DNA of 48,627 nucleotides from a virus, in IMG/VR virus record IMGVR_UViG_3300013104_000007, positions 1 through 48,627 of that record. One strand, written 5' to 3'. The position numbers and the translations under genes are program-made. A model generated the notes under the pieces. It saw only the letters and a program-made list of their open reading frames with translations, ran no database searches and had not been told where the DNA came from. Of this stretch, positions 45,693 to 48,627 are shown in pieces; position 1 is the stretch's first letter; every line of letters starts with the position of its first letter.

Positions 45693-46064
45693 ATGGCACA
45701 ACGCTATAACGTTCTCGTTAACGGCACAACAGGCTCAACCAAGCTGCCGGTTAACTCACCTGACATTTATTATAATTCGCCTGTGATGGGTGCTGACTCT
45801 GACAAGGTTGATGTTTACCTTGAGTTCTTCGACGCATCCGGCAATCCAGTAACTCCGACTGCCGGTCAGGTTTTTGTATACGGCCTTCCTGTGGCGCAGA
45901 ACTGGCTGCCTGCTGTTGGCTCGCCTTTAAATGCAACCGCCGTCAGTGCGGGAATCAGCTCATACGTTCCACCAATGATGGATGGGCTGTGCACGCAGGC
46001 GCGCGTACGTTTCGTAGGAATTCAGGGCGCAGCTACCGCATCTGCTGTTGTGTATAAGAGGTAA
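45693..46064 (+). CDS. Structural protein of 123 residues, possible fibre base
   Basis: ATG 45693 with GAGGATTTCAAA upstream. Beta-rich: QRYNVLVNGTTGSTKLPVN, SDKVDVYLEFFDASGNPVT, ending IQGAATASAVVYKR. It lies after a strong terminator but five bases before the fibre gene, so the two form a unit. Possibly the capsid base of the fibre. Inference from position. Confidence 0.65.
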   Translation: MAQRYNVLVNGTTGSTKLPVNSPDIYYNSPVMGADSDKVDVYLEFFDASGNPVTPTAGQVFVYGLPVAQNWLPAVGSPLNATAVSAGISSYVPPMMDGLCTQARVRFVGIQGAATASAVVYKR

Positions 46065-46069
46065 CCGAT

Positions 46070-47530
46070 ATGTCATATCCAAACAGAAGGGGCGGAGGCA
46101 CTCCCGGCACTCCAGGTGCAGATGGCAAACAGGTGGAGTTGCAGGAAGGCAGCGGTTATATTCAGTGGCGCTACGTGGGTGAAACGACGTGGCGCAATCT
46201 GATGCCGCTGACAGATATCTCAGGCGCTGACGGGAGGAGCGTTAACCTGCGCGTTAATGCGGGTTGGGTTCAATGGCAGCATGATGGTGATTCAGCCTGG
46301 CAAAACCTCATGAGCATGGATGATATGCGCGGAGCGGATGGTGCGGATGGAGAGAATGGTGCGGACGGCCCACCCAATCAGCTGAGCGTCGGTAGCGTCA
46401 CATCATCAGCACCAGGAACAGCGCCTCAGGTGACCATCACTGGAGAATCGCCCTCTCAGGTCATCAACTTCTCGCTGCCACAGCCACGCGATGGCATCAA
46501 CGGCACCAACGCATCGTTACAGGTAGGCAATGTAACCTCACTGCCAGCCGGAAGCACGCCGACAGTGCAGATTACCGGCACCGCGCCAACACAGACAATC
46601 AATTTCGGCATCCCTTTACCCATTAGCGGCACCAACGGCACAAACGGGCAGAACAACACTATCACTATCGGTACAGTGACGGCCTTACCTGCTGGTGCTA
46701 CGCCAACTGCATCAATCACTGGCACATCACCAAATCAGGTGCTTAATCTGGGCATTCCGCTGCCACTAAACGGCACTAATGGCGCTAATAATACGCTGAA
46801 CATCGGCACCGTTTCCAGCGGGCCAGCAGCAGCAACTATCACCGGAAATTCTCCTAACCAGACACTAAACCTTGTGTTGCCACCAGGCAGCCCGGGCACT
46901 AATGGCACCAACGGAACGAACGGTGTGGGAATCGCATCACAGGCGATCACCTATCAGCAATCAGCCTCCGGCACCACAGCGCCAACCGGCACATGGACTT
47001 CGGCCATACCGGCCATAATCAAAGGCACCTATCTGTGGACGCGCATAGTGCTGACGCTGACCGACGGAAACGCATCAACCTCTTATGCTGTGGCATATCA
47101 AGCTGTCGATGGAACGAATGGCACAAATGGTACGAACGGCACCAATGGTGCCAACTACACTCCGCAGACTATGGTTTCGCGCACTGTTACAGTTGCTACG
47201 CCGTACCAGCACACCGACCTGACCAAAACATTTAAAGTTATGCTTAATGCGCGCTCTACGCAGACAGTTACTGTTGCTGGCCTGGTAAATGACCGTGTTG
47301 AGTTGCGTGTTGGCCCGAGCGCTTCATCTGTAGCGCCAGGAGGAAGTGGTGGGTTCTCAGTTGGTGTATGGGAATCTGGAATAACTGGCATTTCCCTGAT
47401 GGTTGGCGCAGCAGTGCAGGATGGCGGCCAGTTAACTGCCGATGTTCCGGCCGGCTGGTACTTCCAGATAAACAGGCTTTCAGGAACGAATGCCACGATT
47501 GTAAGTTGCTTCACTCAGTCAATGAGCTAA
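46070..47530 (+). CDS. Collagen-like fibre protein, probably on the capsid
   Basis: 486 residues. Two similar N-terminal units (VELQEGSGYIQWRYVGETTW and VNLRVNAGWVQWQHDGDSAW) are followed by collagen-type G-x-y runs. Then come four 40-50 residue repeats built on L-x-V-G-x-V, ITG-x-SP-Q and G-x-NGTN, further GTNGTNGTNG runs, and a beta-rich C-terminus (GTYLWTRIVLTLTDGNAST, GWYFQINRLSGTNATIVS). The site between coat and neck genes, away from the tail fibres, points to a head fibre that might bind host surfaces or mucus. Role inferred. Confidence 0.78.
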   Translation: MSYPNRRGGGTPGTPGADGKQVELQEGSGYIQWRYVGETTWRNLMPLTDISGADGRSVNLRVNAGWVQWQHDGDSAWQNLMSMDDMRGADGADGENGADGPPNQLSVGSVTSSAPGTAPQVTITGESPSQVINFSLPQPRDGINGTNASLQVGNVTSLPAGSTPTVQITGTAPTQTINFGIPLPISGTNGTNGQNNTITIGTVTALPAGATPTASITGTSPNQVLNLGIPLPLNGTNGANNTLNIGTVSSGPAAATITGNSPNQTLNLVLPPGSPGTNGTNGTNGVGIASQAITYQQSASGTTAPTGTWTSAIPAIIKGTYLWTRIVLTLTDGNASTSYAVAYQAVDGTNGTNGTNGTNGANYTPQTMVSRTVTVATPYQHTDLTKTFKVMLNARSTQTVTVAGLVNDRVELRVGPSASSVAPGGSGGFSVGVWESGITGISLMVGAAVQDGGQLTADVPAGWYFQINRLSGTNATIVSCFTQSMS

Positions 47531-47534
47531 TAAA

Positions 47535-47560
47535 AAAGCCCCGCGAGGGGCTTTGTTTTA
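47535..47560. terminator. Bidirectional terminator between fibre and HNH-AP2 gene
   Basis: AGCCCC-GCGA-GGGGCT (47537-47552) with TTGTTTT to the right and TTTTTTA to the left. Confidence 0.92.
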
Positions 47561-48067
47561 TTGAGCTTTATTGTTGTGAGAGTATTCACCGAAAAGCCTT
47601 ACTGACGCTTCGTCATAAGCAATTGCCGCATCCAGCTCAGAGCTAAATCTGCCTAAATTATATCTTTTACCTTCAAACTTTATTCCTGCCATCCACTTTC
47701 CCCGGCTCTTGTCCCAGCATACACCTTTATAAATGGATGTTTTTTCCCTGGATTGCTTGCTTTGATTTCCTAGGTTGTAGCTGTGGCTTGTTGCATCTCT
47801 TAGGTTTTCAATCCTATTATCACTTCTGACCCTATTAATGTGATCTATCTCATCTGGGTAGAAGCCATGATGAAGAACGAATACGGCTCTATGGGCCAAA
47901 AACCTTCTTTGCATAAATTTAATATAAACATAGCCGTCAGAAGGAGATACTGCACCACAAGTCAATCCGATAAGGTCTTTCCTTCCGCCAGAATCTATCC
48001 ATGTAAAGTGGCCGTCTCGGTAACTAACTCTGGTTAAGAATTTCTGTATTATTTCTTGCTGAGTCAT
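47558..48067 (-). CDS. HNH endonuclease with AP2 domain (second copy type)
   Basis: 169 residues, ATG 48067 with GAAGAGGATTCCAC upstream. HNH core DEIDHINRVRSDNRIENLRDA near residue 75; AP2 part YKGVCWDKSRGKWMAGIKFE with RYNLGRFSSELDAAIAYDEA near 120-155. It is a relative of the protein at 1390-1878 and, like it, is antisense in the late operon with an early promoter. Confidence 0.9.
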   Translation of the reverse strand: MTQQEIIQKFLTRVSYRDGHFTWIDSGGRKDLIGLTCGAVSPSDGYVYIKFMQRRFLAHRAVFVLHHGFYPDEIDHINRVRSDNRIENLRDATSHSYNLGNQSKQSREKTSIYKGVCWDKSRGKWMAGIKFEGKRYNLGRFSSELDAAIAYDEASVRLFGEYSHNNKAQ

Positions 48068-48097
48068 GTGGAATCCTCTTCATTTATCCATCCCAGC

Positions 48098-48126
48098 AGC
48101 ATATGACTAGGGCATGCACATGTCAA
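48098..48126 (-). promoter_or_regulatory. Promoter of the second HNH-AP2 gene
   Basis: Minus strand TTGACA (48121-48126), 17 bases, TATGCT (48098-48103). Unlike the others it lacks the GTAGAT word. Confidence 0.6.
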
Positions 48127-48130
48127 CATG

Positions 48131-48139
48131 TGATACAAT
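48131..48139 (+). promoter_or_regulatory. Late extended -10 promoter before the neck operon
   Basis: TGATACAAT then C, 32 bases before ATG 48171; the following TCAGC is shared with the site at 3150. No -35. It restarts late transcription after the HNH-AP2 insertion. Confidence 0.65.
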
Positions 48140-48170
48140 CTCAGCACCAATATAAAGAGGATTTAATTAA

Positions 48171-48269
48171 ATGGCACAGTCAAAACCAGCAGCACCGAAA
48201 CCAAAGCAGGGCGGCTCAGCAGTCAAACCAAACGGCAGCTCACGCTCTCCTGGTCGCGGTAAGCGCTGA
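48171..48269 (+). CDS. 32-residue basic peptide
   Basis: ATG 48171 with AGAGGATTTAATTAA upstream and a late promoter in front. Lys/Pro/Gly/Ser-rich: MAQSKPAAPKPKQGGSAVKP, ending SPGRGKR. Short basic peptides in this place may bind DNA or capsid; no family recognised. One base separates it from the membrane protein gene. Confidence 0.65.
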   Translation: MAQSKPAAPKPKQGGSAVKPNGSSRSPGRGKR

Positions 48270-48270
48270 T

Positions 48271-48627
48271 ATGGCGGCCAGCCTCGACATTATTGTGGCG
48301 CTGATGTATTTGGGCGCTGTCATTTACACACGGCGACTGGCTTTTGCCATGTTCCTTCCCGCGCTGTTTATGTCCGATGTTCTGGCTGGCTCAATCATTG
48401 ACTACCTGACCAAAACGCCATCAAGCCCGGAGTTTGTTTACTTCCTGGCGCAAAGCATGATTTGGCTTATTCCGCCTATGCTGTTGCGTAAGTCGCCACA
48501 ACTGGCGCTGTGTTCACTATCAATGTGTATTTACGAATGGCTCGTTGCGGTGGAGTCTTTTACCTGGCAGTACATCACGCCTGTTGAAACTCCGCTACAC
48601 TCCGAGTATGCATTCTTAGTGGTCGCC
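48271..48627 (+). CDS. Small membrane protein, 5' part (continues at 1)
   Basis: ATG 48271 starts a frame open to the end of the window that continues in frame at base 124 on the circle and stops at 261. Hydrophobic segments: LDIIVALMYLGAVIYT, LAFAMFLPALFMSDVLAGS, and FLAQSMIWLIPPMLL, so at least three spans. It is coupled by position to the basic peptide before it. No family recognised. Confidence 0.75.
   Translation, partial: MAASLDIIVALMYLGAVIYTRRLAFAMFLPALFMSDVLAGSIIDYLTKTPSSPEFVYFLAQSMIWLIPPMLLRKSPQLALCSLSMCIYEWLVAVESFTWQYITPVETPLHSEYAFLVVA
48505..48627. repeat. Terminal direct repeat, right copy
   Basis: Exact copy of 1-123; see the left copy. The unique genome is therefore 48504 bases. 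Confidence 0.95.

Noticed and set aside
46880-47160. Tandem GGNACNAAYGG DNA repeats as a CRISPR or iteron array
   Set aside because: They are in frame and encode Gly-Thr-Asn collagen-like repeats; there are no spacers.

Overview
The window is one complete, circularly assembled genome of a tailed phage of the siphovirus type, about 48.5 kb unique. Bases 1-123 recur exactly at 48505-48627, and a gene starting at 48271 reads in frame through that join. Gram-negative host features are a canonical lysozyme, a holin, an Rz/Rz1 pair and E. coli-like Shine-Dalgarno and sigma70 sites. Small accessory families common in enterobacterial phages (DUF551, NinX/DUF2591-like, Ead/Ea22-like) suggest an enterobacterial host. 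There is no integrase, excisionase, CI-like repressor or tRNA, so a virulent lifestyle is the simplest reading.

Layout. 48171-14452 (through the join) holds neck, tail tube, tape measure, tail tip and tailspike genes on the plus strand. It is interrupted by minus-strand insertions: two HNH-AP2 endonucleases, a methyltransferase / small protein / superinfection-immunity cassette, and a structured RNA of about 350 nt at 2747-3099. 14515-23369 is replication and recombination: a ParB-like protein, SSB, an ERF-type annealing protein, a RecE-like exonuclease, a VRR-NUC-like nuclease, a DEAD/DEAH helicase, a zinc-ribbon primase and a DUF3987 protein. 23370-23847 is an AT-rich, iteron-like gap that may be the replication origin. 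23848-27104 and 29727-32750 carry early accessory genes. 27186-29236 is the terminase pair. 32819-35183 holds portal and head morphogenesis genes. 36864-38204 is lysis. 38438-42383 is more accessory genes. 42422-47530 holds the DUF2213 protein, a decoration-like protein, the DUF2184 coat protein and a collagen-like fibre.

Regulation stands out. Early promoters share the word GTAGAT/ATCTAC overlapping their -35 or -10 boxes. Two sites are true palindromes (GTAGAT-N4/5-ATCTAC), one of them in the leader of the ParB-like gene. Structural and lysis blocks instead begin with an extended -10 of the form TGATAYAAT with no clear -35. The structured RNA has the early-type promoter and its own terminator.

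The genome supplies helicase, primase and recombination functions but no recognisable DNA polymerase, so host polymerase is probably used. Many genes overlap as ATGA or GTGA, pointing to translational coupling. At least two genes seem to start with ATT or ATA, and several small genes under 60 codons were found in the gaps.
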